A DNA stretch of 64,000 nt. Origin: Pseudonocardia sp. TRM90224 (GTDB taxonomy: Bacteria; Actinomycetota; Actinomycetes; Mycobacteriales; Pseudonocardiaceae). A program made the translations under genes and the position numbers. A model generated the notes under the pieces. It was not told the origin of the DNA and did no database searches. It saw nothing but the letters and a program-made list of their open reading frames with translations. Positions 32,663 through 40,912 of this stretch are shown one piece after another. The stretch is taken from the NCBI RefSeq assembly GCF_021245725.1, contig NZ_JAJGSX010000031.1:40957-104956 (forward strand), in the 5' to 3' direction. Each line of letters opens with the position of its first letter. Position 1 is the first letter of the stretch.

Positions 32663-33688
32663 ATGCTCCCCTCGCCTGTGTGGCGCGCCGTTGTCGTCGC
32701 CGCTTGTGGTGCCGTCCTCGTTGCGTGCGCGCCGCCGCCGGCCGCACCGGTTGCGGCCGGCGGGCCGGTGGCCGCGCGCAACTGCGGCGTGGAGGTCGCA
32801 CCGGCCGGGCCCCCGCAGCGGGTCTACGCGGCCTACCAGCCCGCCGTCGAGATGGCGCATGCGTTGGGGCTGGGCGACCGGCTCGTCGCCACGGCGTTCC
32901 TCGACGCGGCCGTGCTGCCGGAGTTCGCGGAAGCGCAGGCGCGCACGAACTACCTCCCCGAGCTGCCCAGCCGCGAGGCCCTGCTCTCGGCGAACCCCGA
33001 CTTCGTGCTCGCGGGCTACAACGGCGTCTTCGCGCAGAGCAACGCCAACGGCTTCGGCACGCGGGCCAGCCTGCGTGAGCTCGGCGTCCAGACCTGGGTG
33101 TTCGGCCCGTTGTGCCCGAGCGCCGACGGGCTCGCCGACGAGGCGATCGACCCGGCGAGCGTCACCATGGACAGCGTCTACACCGACGTCCGCGACCTGG
33201 GCAAGCTGTTCGGAACCGAGGACCGCGCCGCGGCCGTCGTCGCCGACATGCAGGCGAGGATCGCCGCCGTGCGCCAGCGGGTCGCCGGTGCGCCGCGCCC
33301 GCGCGTCGCGGTGATCTCGCCGCAGGAGGACGGCTCGTTCCGGGTGGCCGGCGGGCCCGACTTCGTCACGCAGATCCTCGACATCGCGGGCGCCGAGAAC
33401 GCATTCGCCGACCTCACGGGCAAGCGCAACTTCCCCGTCGGCACCGAGGAGATCATCGCCCGCAACCCGGACATCATCCTAACCAGCACCTGCTGCGACG
33501 GTTCCTACACGCTGGAGAGCGCCGAGCCGGACGCGGCGAAGCTGGCCACGAACCCGGCGCTGGCGAACGTCACGGCGATCCGCAACGGCCAGGTGAAACC
33601 GTTCCTGTTCGCCGACCGCGCCGCCGGGGTGCGGGTGCCGCACGCCGCGGAGCTGGTGGCCTCGATCGTGCACCCCGACCGGCGGTGA
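32663..33688 (+). CDS. Siderophore-type ABC transporter substrate-binding lipoprotein
   Basis: 341 residues from ATG 32663. The signal peptide ends at lipobox LVACAPP. The class III (FepB/BtuF-like) binding fold is indicated by PQRVYAAYQPAVEMAHALGL, LPSREALLSANPDFVLAGYN, AVISPQEDGSFRVAGGPDFV and IIARNPDIILTSTCCDGSYT. It would bind an iron chelate or a similar metal complex outside the membrane. Its stop overlaps the first permease GTG. I saw no clear IdeR box upstream. Confidence 0.88.
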   Translation: MLPSPVWRAVVVAACGAVLVACAPPPAAPVAAGGPVAARNCGVEVAPAGPPQRVYAAYQPAVEMAHALGLGDRLVATAFLDAAVLPEFAEAQARTNYLPELPSREALLSANPDFVLAGYNGVFAQSNANGFGTRASLRELGVQTWVFGPLCPSADGLADEAIDPASVTMDSVYTDVRDLGKLFGTEDRAAAVVADMQARIAAVRQRVAGAPRPRVAVISPQEDGSFRVAGGPDFVTQILDIAGAENAFADLTGKRNFPVGTEEIIARNPDIILTSTCCDGSYTLESAEPDAAKLATNPALANVTAIRNGQVKPFLFADRAAGVRVPHAAELVASIVHPDRR

Positions 33689-34722
33689 CCGCGACGCTCA
33701 CCCGCCCCGCGCGGGCGACGGCCGTGCGCAAGGCGACCGGGGTCGCGCTGCTGCCCGTCGCGGTGGTGGCGCTCTGCGGCGCGGCGGCGCTCTCGCTGCT
33801 CGTCGGGAACCAGCCGGTCACGGCCGCGCAGGTGGTCGCGAGCTTCACCGACTTCGCGCAGCGCGACTCCGACCTGATCGTGCGCTACCTGCGGGTGCCG
33901 CGCACGGTCGCGGGGCTGCTCGCCGGGTGCGCGCTCGGGCTCGCCGGCGGGGTGGTGCAGGGGCTCACCCGCAACCCGCTCGCCGACCCGGGGATCCTCG
34001 GCGTCAACGCGGGCGCCGCGCTGGCCGCGGTGATCGCCTACGGCTGGTTCGGGATCAGCTCGCTCACCGGGTACGTGTGGTTCGCGTTCGTGGGAGCGGC
34101 CGGCGCCGCGGTCGTCGTCTACGCCGCTGGCTCGGTCGGGCGCGGCGGGGCGACGCCGGTGAAGCTGGCCATGGCTGGCGCGGCCGTCGCAGCACTGCTG
34201 GGTTCGGTGACGTCGGGGGTCACGCTGCTCAACTCCGACACGTTCGAGCTGCTGCGGTTCTGGGTGATCGGCTCGCTGAGCCGGGCCGACCTGCCCGCGG
34301 TGCTGCAGGCGACGCCGTTCGTCGCCGCGGGCGCAGCGCTGGCGTTCGGGCTTGGCCGGGCGCTCAACGCCGTCGCGCTCGGCGACGAGATGGCCAGCAC
34401 ACTCGGCGTCTCGACCGTGCGCGTGCGCACGGCGGCAGCGGTGGCCGTAGTGGTGCTGGCCGGGGCGGCGACGGCCGTCGCCGGACCGATCGCGTTCATC
34501 GGGCTGGTGGCGCCCCACCTCGCGCGGCTGGTCGCGGGGTCCGACCACCGGTTGCTGCTGCCCTGGTCGGCTGTGCTCGGCGCGACGATCGTGCTGGTCG
34601 CGGACGTCGTCGGGCGGGTGGTCGTGCCGCCGGAGGAGGTGCAGGTGGGGGTGACGGCCGCGGTGGTCGGTGCGCCCGTGCTGCTGTACCTGGTGCGGCG
34701 GCGGCAGGTGGCCCGACTGTGA
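33685..34722 (+). CDS. FecCD-family iron-chelate ABC permease 1
   Basis: 345 residues from GTG 33685, overlapping the binding-protein stop. Typical FecCD features: LRVPRTVAGLLAGCALGLAG, GLTRNPLADPGILGVNAGAA, AVAGPIAFIGLVAPHLARLV and LYLVRRR at the C-terminus; about nine or ten membrane helices. It pairs with the next gene's product to form the channel. Confidence 0.93.
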   Translation: MTATLTRPARATAVRKATGVALLPVAVVALCGAAALSLLVGNQPVTAAQVVASFTDFAQRDSDLIVRYLRVPRTVAGLLAGCALGLAGGVVQGLTRNPLADPGILGVNAGAALAAVIAYGWFGISSLTGYVWFAFVGAAGAAVVVYAAGSVGRGGATPVKLAMAGAAVAALLGSVTSGVTLLNSDTFELLRFWVIGSLSRADLPAVLQATPFVAAGAALAFGLGRALNAVALGDEMASTLGVSTVRVRTAAAVAVVVLAGAATAVAGPIAFIGLVAPHLARLVAGSDHRLLLPWSAVLGATIVLVADVVGRVVVPPEEVQVGVTAAVVGAPVLLYLVRRRQVARL

Positions 34723-35765
34723 GCACCGCGGTGAGCGCCGTCGTCGTCCGAGGTGGTGGGCTGTCGCTGCGGCTCCAGCCCGTCGCCGTTGTGGTCGGCG
34801 CGGTGGCATGGGTGCTCACCGTCGGCGTCGTGCTGCTCTCGCTCGCGCTGGGCGACTACGTGATGCCCGTCGGAGACGTGGTGGCAGCGTTGACCGGGCG
34901 CGGCACGTTGATCACCTACGACGTGGTGGTGCGCAACCGGCTCCCGCGCACGCTCGTCGCCGTGCTGGTCGGCGCGGCGCTCGCGATCGCGGGGAGCGTG
35001 TTCCAGCGCATCGCCCGCAACCCGCTGGTCAGCCCGGACATCATCGGGATCGGCGCCGGCGCGTCCGCGGGAGCCGTGCTGGCGATCGCGGTCCTCGGCG
35101 CGGGAGCCGGCGGAGTCGTCGCGGCCGCCATGGCCGGGGCGGCGGTCGCGGCGGTGCTCGTCTACACGATCGCCTACCGCAACGGGTTCAGCGGCTACCG
35201 GCTGGTGCTCGTCGGGATCGGGGTCACGGCCCTGTTCAGCGCGGCGGCGACGTTCCTGCTGAGCCGGTCCGACCGGTACGAGGCGCTGCGAGCCGCGATC
35301 TGGCTGGTCGGCAGCGTCGCGGGGCGGACGTGGAACGACGTCGTGATCGCGGGCGCCGCGCTGGTGGTGCTCGGCGGTGTGGTGCTCGCGCTCACCCGGC
35401 AGCTGCGGTTGCTGGAGCTGGGTGACGACCTCGCCCGCACCCTCTCCCCCGGCGTCGGGCGCAGCCGCACGGCGTTGCTCGCCGCCGGTGTCGGGCTGGC
35501 CGCGCTCTCGACAGCGGCGGCCGGGCCGATCGCGTTCGTCGCGCTGGTGGCGCCGCAGATCACCCGCCGGATCCTCGCCGAGCGCACCCTCGGCCTGATC
35601 CCGGCGGCCGGGATCGGGGCGCTGATGGTCGCCGGCGCCGACCTCGCCGCCCGGCGGCTGCTGAGCCCATACGAGCTGCCCGTCGGGGCCGTCACCGCGA
35701 TCGTCGGCGCGCCGGTGCTGCTGTACCTGATCATGCGGGCCAACCGGATCGGAGCAGGTGGATGA
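34719..35765 (+). CDS. FecCD-family iron-chelate ABC permease 2
   Basis: 348 residues from GTG 34719 (a second GTG lies four codons later). Features: RNRLPRTLVAVLVGAALAIA, FQRIARNPLVSPDIIGIGAG, AAGPIAFVALVAPQITRRIL. It overlaps the first permease gene by 4 bp and the ATPase gene by 4 bp. The four-component order SBP-permease-permease-ATPase is that of ferric siderophore importers. Confidence 0.93.
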   Translation: MSTAVSAVVVRGGGLSLRLQPVAVVVGAVAWVLTVGVVLLSLALGDYVMPVGDVVAALTGRGTLITYDVVVRNRLPRTLVAVLVGAALAIAGSVFQRIARNPLVSPDIIGIGAGASAGAVLAIAVLGAGAGGVVAAAMAGAAVAAVLVYTIAYRNGFSGYRLVLVGIGVTALFSAAATFLLSRSDRYEALRAAIWLVGSVAGRTWNDVVIAGAALVVLGGVVLALTRQLRLLELGDDLARTLSPGVGRSRTALLAAGVGLAALSTAAAGPIAFVALVAPQITRRILAERTLGLIPAAGIGALMVAGADLAARRLLSPYELPVGAVTAIVGAPVLLYLIMRANRIGAGG

Positions 35766-36559
35766 CGTTCTCGCAGCTCGGGGCGCAGGGGCTCGGCCTC
35801 GGCTACGGCGACCGCGCCGTCGTCGAGGGGCTGAGCGTGACGATCCCCGATGCGCGGATCACGGCGATCGTGGGCCCCAACGCGTGCGGCAAGTCGACGT
35901 TGCTGCGCGGGCTGGCCCGGCTGCTGCGCCCGCGGGCCGGCACCGTCGTGCTGGACGGCGCCGACATGGCCCGGGTGCCCGCGGCGACGCTGGCGACCCG
36001 GCTGGGGATGCTGCCGCAGCAGCCCGTCGCCCCAGACGGGATCACCGTCGCCGACCTGGTCGGGCGCGGCCGGCATCCGCACCAGCGCTGGTTCCGGCAG
36101 TGGTCGGCGGCCGACGAGGCGGCCGTCGCCGCGGCGTTGACGGCCACCGGGACCGCGGACCTGGCCGACCGCGCCGTCGACGAGCTCTCCGGTGGCCAGC
36201 GCCAGCGGGTGTGGATCGCGCTCGCGCTCGCGCAGGACCCCGCGATCATGCTGCTGGACGAGCCGACGACGTTCCTCGACCTCGCCCACCAGGTCGACCT
36301 GCTCGACCTGCTGCGCGAGCTGAACGTGCTGCACGGGCGCACGATCGTGCTGGTGCTGCACGACCTGAACCTCGCGGCGCGGTACGCCGACCACCTCGTC
36401 GCGATGAAGGACGGGCGGATCGCGGCGGAGGGCCCGCCGGCCGACGTCGTGCGCGCGGACGTCGTCGGGGAGGTGTTCGGGCTCGACTGCGCGGTGATCG
36501 AGGACCCGCTGACCGGCACGCCGCTGGTGCTGCCCCGGCCCAAGGCGGTGCCGGCGTGA
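35762..36559 (+). CDS. Iron-chelate ABC transporter ATPase (FepC type)
   Basis: 265 residues from ATG 35762. Walker A GPNACGKSTLLRGL (Ala-Cys in place of the usual Asn-Gly), Q-loop LPQQPVAPDGITV, signature LSGGQRQRVWIALAL, Walker B IMLLDEPTTFLD and H-loop VLVLHDLNLA are all in place. It powers the permeases encoded before it. Its stop overlaps the next GTG, so the CbiX-like/[2Fe-2S] protein belongs to the same operon. Confidence 0.94.
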   Translation: MTFSQLGAQGLGLGYGDRAVVEGLSVTIPDARITAIVGPNACGKSTLLRGLARLLRPRAGTVVLDGADMARVPAATLATRLGMLPQQPVAPDGITVADLVGRGRHPHQRWFRQWSAADEAAVAAALTATGTADLADRAVDELSGGQRQRVWIALALAQDPAIMLLDEPTTFLDLAHQVDLLDLLRELNVLHGRTIVLVLHDLNLAARYADHLVAMKDGRIAAEGPPADVVRADVVGEVFGLDCAVIEDPLTGTPLVLPRPKAVPA

Positions 36560-37212
36560 CCGACCGGTGGGTGCTGCTGGTGGCGCGGCCCACGCCGTCC
36601 GGGGTCGACCAGCGCTCGGTCGGGGCGATCGCCGAGGCCGTCGGGGCCGGGGTGCCCGACCTGGTGCGGGTGGCGTACCTCGACCAGGCGGAGCCGTCGA
36701 TCCACACCGTGCTCGACGAGGCCGTCGCGGCGCGCGTCGAGAAGGTGCTGGTCGCCGCGCTGGCGGTGCCGGCCGATCCGTATCTGGCGACGTGGATCGC
36801 GCGCGGCGTCGCGAACTGGCAGGAGACCCGGGCGCCGGTGGCGCTCGACGTCCGACTGGCCGGCGGGCTCGCCGCGGAGCCGGGTGTCGGGGCGGCGGTC
36901 GCAGAGCTGGCGCGCGGCGACGGGGAGCCGATCACCGCGAGCCCCGCCGCGTACCGCAGCCCGTCGTGGTCGGAGGTGCCGACCTACCAGCGGCACGTGC
37001 TGGTCTGCCGCGGCCCGCGCTGCACGGCGTACGGCGCCGGGGCGACGCACCGCGCGCTCAGCGCGGCCGCCCGCGGCTCCGACACGCTCGTCACCCCCGT
37101 CGGCTGCCTCGCCCCCTGCAACCTCGGCCCGCTCGTCGTCGTCGAACCCGCGGGCGAGTGGCACCACGCCGTCGACGCCGAGCGCGCCACCGAGATCATC
37201 ACCAACAGGTGA
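36556..37212 (+). CDS. CbiX-like N-terminus fused to a thioredoxin-like [2Fe-2S] domain
   Basis: 218 residues from GTG 36556. Residues ~1-125 resemble a sirohydrochlorin chelatase half (AEPSIHTVLDEAV, VEKVLVAALAVPADPYLATW), but the GHGSR motif is ARPTPSG, so the usual metal-binding His is absent. Residues ~145-205 form a thioredoxin-fold ferredoxin with VCRGPRCTAYGAG (CX4C) and VGCLAPCNLGP (CX3C). As last gene of an iron-chelate importer it may help release or reduce iron; that is inference. The stop codon lies inside the first unit of a 22-bp repeat. Confidence 0.78.
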   Translation: MTDRWVLLVARPTPSGVDQRSVGAIAEAVGAGVPDLVRVAYLDQAEPSIHTVLDEAVAARVEKVLVAALAVPADPYLATWIARGVANWQETRAPVALDVRLAGGLAAEPGVGAAVAELARGDGEPITASPAAYRSPSWSEVPTYQRHVLVCRGPRCTAYGAGATHRALSAAARGSDTLVTPVGCLAPCNLGPLVVVEPAGEWHHAVDAERATEIITNR

Positions 37213-37251
37213 GTCGCCACTTCCAGCACGGTGAGTCGCCACTTCTCGCAC
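37208..37251. repeat. Two copies of the 22-bp repeat (GGTGAGTCGCCACTT)
   Basis: Units at 37208-37229 and 37230-37251, inverse complement of those at 38685-38816. The first unit supplies the stop codon of the preceding gene. Confidence 0.75.
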
Positions 37252-37263
37252 GGCACAGTCCCG

Positions 37264-37332
37264 AACTTCCCACCGTTTTGCCAACCTGCAGACCCGAAAG
37301 CCCGTGCAGGTTGGCAAAACGGTGGGGAAGTT
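37264..37332. repeat. Dispersed palindromic element between convergent genes
   Basis: Left arm AACTTCCCACCGTTTTGCC (one C shorter than usual), TGCA/TGCA inner pairing, right arm ending CGGTGGGGAAGTT. It sits directly at the 3' ends of the CbiX-like and MBL genes. Confidence 0.8.
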
Positions 37333-37333
37333 G

Positions 37334-38197
37334 TCAGGTGACGGGGCGCCAGCGGCCGTCGGGGCCGATCTCGCCGAAGACGACGTCGGCGAAGTGGTTG
37401 CCGTAGCCGATGGTGCCGGGTTCGGCGAGCTCCGCGACCAGCTGGGCGCGGGCGGCGCCGGACAGCGTGGTGTCGTGATCGGAGGCAGCGGTCCACTCGG
37501 GGTGCTCCACCTGGATCGGTGAGTGCAGCGCGTCGCCGAACGCGATGACCGTCCGACCGCCGGCGGTGATCACGTAGGCGGCGTGGCCGGCCGTGTGGCC
37601 TGCGGCGTACCGCACCCGGACGCCGGGGAAGATCTCCTCGCCGTCGCCCACCGTCCGGACGCGTGGCGCCATCACGTCGAGCATCTCCCGCGTCATCCCC
37701 TGCTCGACGGCCAGCTCGCGCGCGGCCCACTCCGGCTCGGCCATCAGGTACTCGGCACTGCCGAGCGCCGGGGTGTCGCCGCCGGGCAGCGGGCTCCATG
37801 CCCATCCGACGTGGTCGATGTGCAGGTGGGTGAACGCGACCGACTCGATCGAGGCCGGGTCCCGGCCGAGCGCGGCGAGGTTGCCGGGCAGCGCGCCGCC
37901 GTGGATGGCGCCGTACGGGTAGCCCTCCTGCGCGGGCACCGATGACGGCCCGAAGCCGGCGTCGATCAGCATCGCCCGGTCGCCGTGCTCGACAAGTAGG
38001 CCGCCGATCCCGGCGACGAGGTTGCCGGTGTCGTCGAGGAACTCCGGACGCTCCGCCCACGTCCCGTCGGTGGTCGCGGGCAGCCACCCCTTCGGCACGA
38101 GCTGGACGGCGCCGTCGGGCACGTAGGTGAGTGTCGTGTCGCCGAGGGCGAGCTTCGTGAGGCCGGCGGGCCGGCGCAGCCGGTCGTCGAAAGTCAT
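37334..38197 (-). CDS. MBL-fold metallo-hydrolase
   Basis: 287 residues from ATG 38197. Metal-binding motifs: THLHIDHVG (HxHxDH), AAGHTAGHAA (distal His), and GYGNHFAD near the C-terminus. The N-terminal TTLTYVPDGAVQLVPKGWLP and GGLLVEHGDRAMLIDAGFG belong to the lactonase-like or AHL-lactonase-like subgroup; the substrate is not known. Divergent from the MarR gene, with a dyad between. Confidence 0.87.
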   Translation of the reverse strand: MTFDDRLRRPAGLTKLALGDTTLTYVPDGAVQLVPKGWLPATTDGTWAERPEFLDDTGNLVAGIGGLLVEHGDRAMLIDAGFGPSSVPAQEGYPYGAIHGGALPGNLAALGRDPASIESVAFTHLHIDHVGWAWSPLPGGDTPALGSAEYLMAEPEWAARELAVEQGMTREMLDVMAPRVRTVGDGEEIFPGVRVRYAAGHTAGHAAYVITAGGRTVIAFGDALHSPIQVEHPEWTAASDHDTTLSGAARAQLVAELAEPGTIGYGNHFADVVFGEIGPDGRWRPVT

Positions 38198-38198
38198 G

Positions 38199-38236
38199 CA
38201 AGTGAGAATAGTTCAAGCTAGAACATTAGTCACTTG
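38199..38236. promoter_or_regulatory. Nested palindrome, probable MarR operator
   Basis: Outer CAAGTGA (38199-38205)/TCACTTG (38230-38236) and inner GTTC (38211-38214)/GAAC (38221-38224) share one centre at 38217.5. The site is just upstream of both divergent genes, so one MarR dimer could control both. Confidence 0.6.
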
Positions 38237-38259
38237 ATGTTTCGCCGTAGACTGGTGCG

Positions 38260-38676
38260 ATGCACGAGCCGGACGTCACCGCCGAGCGGGAGCTCTGCGG
38301 CCTCGTCAACGGGCTGGCCAGGCAGATCGGCGACCACGTCCGCGAGCGCGCCACGACGCTCGGGCTCACCGCGCCGCAGGCCACGGCGCTGCGCGAGATG
38401 ACGGGCCCGCTCACCATGCGCGAGCTGGCCGAGCGGATGAGCTGCGAACCCTCCAACGCGACGTTCGTCGTCGACAAGCTGGAGGCGCTCGGGCTGATCG
38501 AACGCCACCCGCACCCCACCGACCGCAGGGCCAAGCGGCTCGTCCTCACCGCGGCGGGCACAGCGCAACGGGAGCAGCTGCTCGCGCTGCTGGTGCAGGA
38601 CTCCCCGCTCGCGGCGTTGAGCGCCGCCGAGCAGGGCACGCTGCACGCGTTGCTGCAGCGCGCCCTCGCCCGCTGA
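38260..38676 (+). CDS. MarR-family transcriptional regulator
   Basis: 138 residues from ATG 38260. The winged-helix core is TLGLTAPQATALREMTGPLT, MRELAERMSCEPSNATFVVD, KLEALGLIERHPHPTDRRAK RLVLT, with the DRRAKR wing typical of MarR. Divergent from the MBL hydrolase, which it may regulate through the dyad at 38199-38236. Confidence 0.9.
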   Translation: MHEPDVTAERELCGLVNGLARQIGDHVRERATTLGLTAPQATALREMTGPLTMRELAERMSCEPSNATFVVDKLEALGLIERHPHPTDRRAKRLVLTAAGTAQREQLLALLVQDSPLAALSAAEQGTLHALLQRALAR

Positions 38677-38684
38677 GCCCCGCC

Positions 38685-38816
38685 GTGCTGGAAGTGACGA
38701 CTCACCGTGCCAAAAGTGACGACTCACCGTGCCAAAAGTGACGACTCACCGTGCCAAAAGTGACGACTCACCGTGCCAGGGGTGGCGACTCACCGGGCTG
38801 GAAGTGGCGACTCACC
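38685..38816. repeat. Six tandem copies of a 22-bp unit
   Basis: Six units of exactly 22 bp, of form GTGCCAAAAGTGACGACTCA plus CC; units 2-4 are identical and the outer ones vary at several bases. They fill the gap between the convergent MarR and DUF2807 genes. There are no spacers, so this is not CRISPR. Confidence 0.9.
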
Positions 38817-38845
38817 GCCGTGCTCCCGCGAGCCCGACCCGCCGG

Positions 38846-39565
38846 TCAGCCCTTGGTGATGTCGCCGGAGCCGCGGACGTCCTTGGTGAGCGCCGGGTTG
38901 CCCAGGTAGGTCAGCGAGCCGCTGCCGCTGACCTTCGCGTCGAGCTTGTCGCTCACCTTCACCGTCGCGTCGCCGCTGCCGTCGAGGACGACGCTCCCGA
39001 CGTTCGCCACGAGCGCGTCGGCCTTCAGGTCGCCGGAGCCCGTGACCTTGGCGATCAGCTCCCGCACGGTGCCGCCCGCGGTGATGTCGCCGGAGCCGTC
39101 GAGGTCGAGCTCGAACCGGTCGCCCGTGATCTGGGTGTCGATCGCCTTCCCGGAGCCGGCGACGGCGAGGCTCGTGAGGTCCTTCACCGTCAGCTTGTAG
39201 ACGACCGGCACCCGCGTCGAGTAGCTCTCGTTCGGCTTGATCCCGAGCAGCAGCTTGCCGTCGACGACCTCGCTGGTCAGCTTCGGCAGCACCGCCGCCT
39301 CGGCCTCGATCGTCAGCGACTCGGTGCCGGTGTGCGAGATCCGCAGCTCACCGCTGGTCGAGAGCTTGACGCCGGTGAAGCCGCTGACCTGACGCGGCTC
39401 GCTGGTCGCTCCTGGAGCGATCGCGGATCCGCCGTCGGCCCCACCCCCGGACGCCGGCGAGCCGTTGCCGGTGAGGCCGGGCTGCCCCACCCCGTTGCCG
39501 CACCCCACCAGCACTGCCGCCGACAACAGCGACAGCAGCACACCGGCAATCTTGTTCCTGGACAC
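38846..39565 (-). CDS. Secreted DUF2807 lipoprotein (head-GIN-like beta-helix)
   Basis: 239 residues from GTG 39565, with GGGGG upstream. Signal peptide with lipobox LVGCGNG. The mature part repeats SGSG motifs: AVAGSGKAIDTQI, DLDGSGDITAGG, KVTGSGDLKADA, VLDGSGDATVKV, KVSGSGSLTYLG, forming a predicted beta-helix of the DUF2807 type. Function unknown; the family is cell-surface associated. Confidence 0.85.
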   Translation of the reverse strand: MSRNKIAGVLLSLLSAAVLVGCGNGVGQPGLTGNGSPASGGGADGGSAIAPGATSEPRQVSGFTGVKLSTSGELRISHTGTESLTIEAEAAVLPKLTSEVVDGKLLLGIKPNESYSTRVPVVYKLTVKDLTSLAVAGSGKAIDTQITGDRFELDLDGSGDITAGGTVRELIAKVTGSGDLKADALVANVGSVVLDGSGDATVKVSDKLDAKVSGSGSLTYLGNPALTKDVRGSGDITKG

Positions 39566-39608
39566 AGATCCCCCCGATCGGCCTGATCCACAGACCGTAG
39601 CGGGACGG

Positions 39609-40886
39609 TCAGGACACCTCGTCGAGGCCACCCCGCACCGCGTCGACGATCAGCTCGACGTGCTCGGCCGTCGCCGTGAGCGGTGGGGAAAAGCCGAGCG
39701 CACTGATCATCGGGCGGATCAGCACGCCGCGCTTGCGGGTCGCGCCGGCGACCTTCGCGGGCAGGCCGGGCTCCGCGGCGAGCCGCTCGGGGTCGAGCTC
39801 CAGCCCGCCGAGCACCCCGGTCCCGCCGCGGACCTCGGCGACGAGCGGGTGGTCACCCAGCGACAGCAGGCCGGCGTAGAGGTCGCCCTCGAGCTCGTCG
39901 GCGCGCTTGAGCAACCCCTCGCTCTCCATGATGTCGAGGTTCGCGAGCGCGGCGGCGCAGACCGTCGGATGACCCGCGTACGTCACGCCGTGCCGGAACG
40001 GCGGCGCCGTCGGCGACCCGAAGAACGGCGCCGCGATCCGCCCGTGCACGACGACCCCGCCGAGCGGCAGGTATCCGCTGGTCACGCCCTTGGCGAAGAC
40101 GATGATGTCGGGCACGAGCCCGAAGCGCTCGACGCCGAACCACGACCCGAGCCGACCGAACCCGCAGATCACGCTGTCGGCGACGAACAGCACGCCGTGC
40201 GCCGCGCAGATCTCCGCGGCCCGCTCCAGGTACCCCGGCGCCGGCGGGATCACGCCACCGGCACCGATCACCGGCTCGGCGAAGAACGCCGCGACCCGGT
40301 CGGCGCCGATCCGCCTGATCTCGGCGTCGAGCGCCTCGGCGTCGTCGTGCGCGACAGCGGCGACGTCGGGCACGAACGGGCCCGCCAGCCGGTTCGCCGG
40401 CATGCCCGCGAGCGCGGTGCCGAAGCCGTGGGTGCCGTGGTAGGAGTTCGTGCGGTGCAGCAGCACCGTGCGCTCCGGATGTCCGGTGCGCGCGTGGAAC
40501 TCCCTGGCGAGCTTCGCGGCGGTGTCGATGGCGTCGCCGCCGCCGCTGCCGAGGAACACCTTCGCGCCGGGCATCGGGGCGAGCGCGGCGAGCCGCTCGG
40601 TCAGCTCGCGCACCGGCTTGTTCGTGTAGTCGCCGAACGTCTGGTAGGTCGCGAGCTGCGTCATCTGGGCGTGCACGGCGTCGGCGATCTCGCGGCGCCC
40701 GTGCCCGATGTTGACGCACCACAGGCTGGCGGTCGCGTCGAGGTAGCGGGTGCCGGCGTCGTCCCACAGCCAGACGTCGTCGCCGCGGGTGATCACGACC
40801 TCCGCGCCGCTGACGGCCCCCATCGCCGCGAACGGATGCCAAAATGCCGTGCCCTCGGAAGTCGTGCCCTCGCCCGGTTCCACCAT
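39609..40886 (-). CDS. Class III (PLP-dependent) aminotransferase
   Basis: 425 residues from ATG 40886; GTG 40883 is an equal choice. Features: ASLWCVNIGHGRREIADAVH, FLGSGGGDAIDTAAKLAREF, SYHGTHGFGTALAG, VLFVADSVICGFGRLG, and PLP-binding Lys in IIVFAKGVTSGYLPLGG. This matches omega-amino-acid:pyruvate-type aminotransferases. The D in FVADSV replaces the common DEV motif's Glu, a minor deviation. The YhgE/Pip gene is 26 bp upstream on the same strand; no pathway partner is apparent. Confidence 0.9.
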   Translation of the reverse strand: MVEPGEGTTSEGTAFWHPFAAMGAVSGAEVVITRGDDVWLWDDAGTRYLDATASLWCVNIGHGRREIADAVHAQMTQLATYQTFGDYTNKPVRELTERLAALAPMPGAKVFLGSGGGDAIDTAAKLAREFHARTGHPERTVLLHRTNSYHGTHGFGTALAGMPANRLAGPFVPDVAAVAHDDAEALDAEIRRIGADRVAAFFAEPVIGAGGVIPPAPGYLERAAEICAAHGVLFVADSVICGFGRLGSWFGVERFGLVPDIIVFAKGVTSGYLPLGGVVVHGRIAAPFFGSPTAPPFRHGVTYAGHPTVCAAALANLDIMESEGLLKRADELEGDLYAGLLSLGDHPLVAEVRGGTGVLGGLELDPERLAAEPGLPAKVAGATRKRGVLIRPMISALGFSPPLTATAEHVELIVDAVRGGLDEVS

Positions 40887-40912
40887 GACCTCGATACTGC
40901 CTCCTCCGACGA

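Noticed and set aside
38685..38816. CRISPR array
   Set aside because: The 22-bp units are directly tandem with no spacers, and no cas gene is present.
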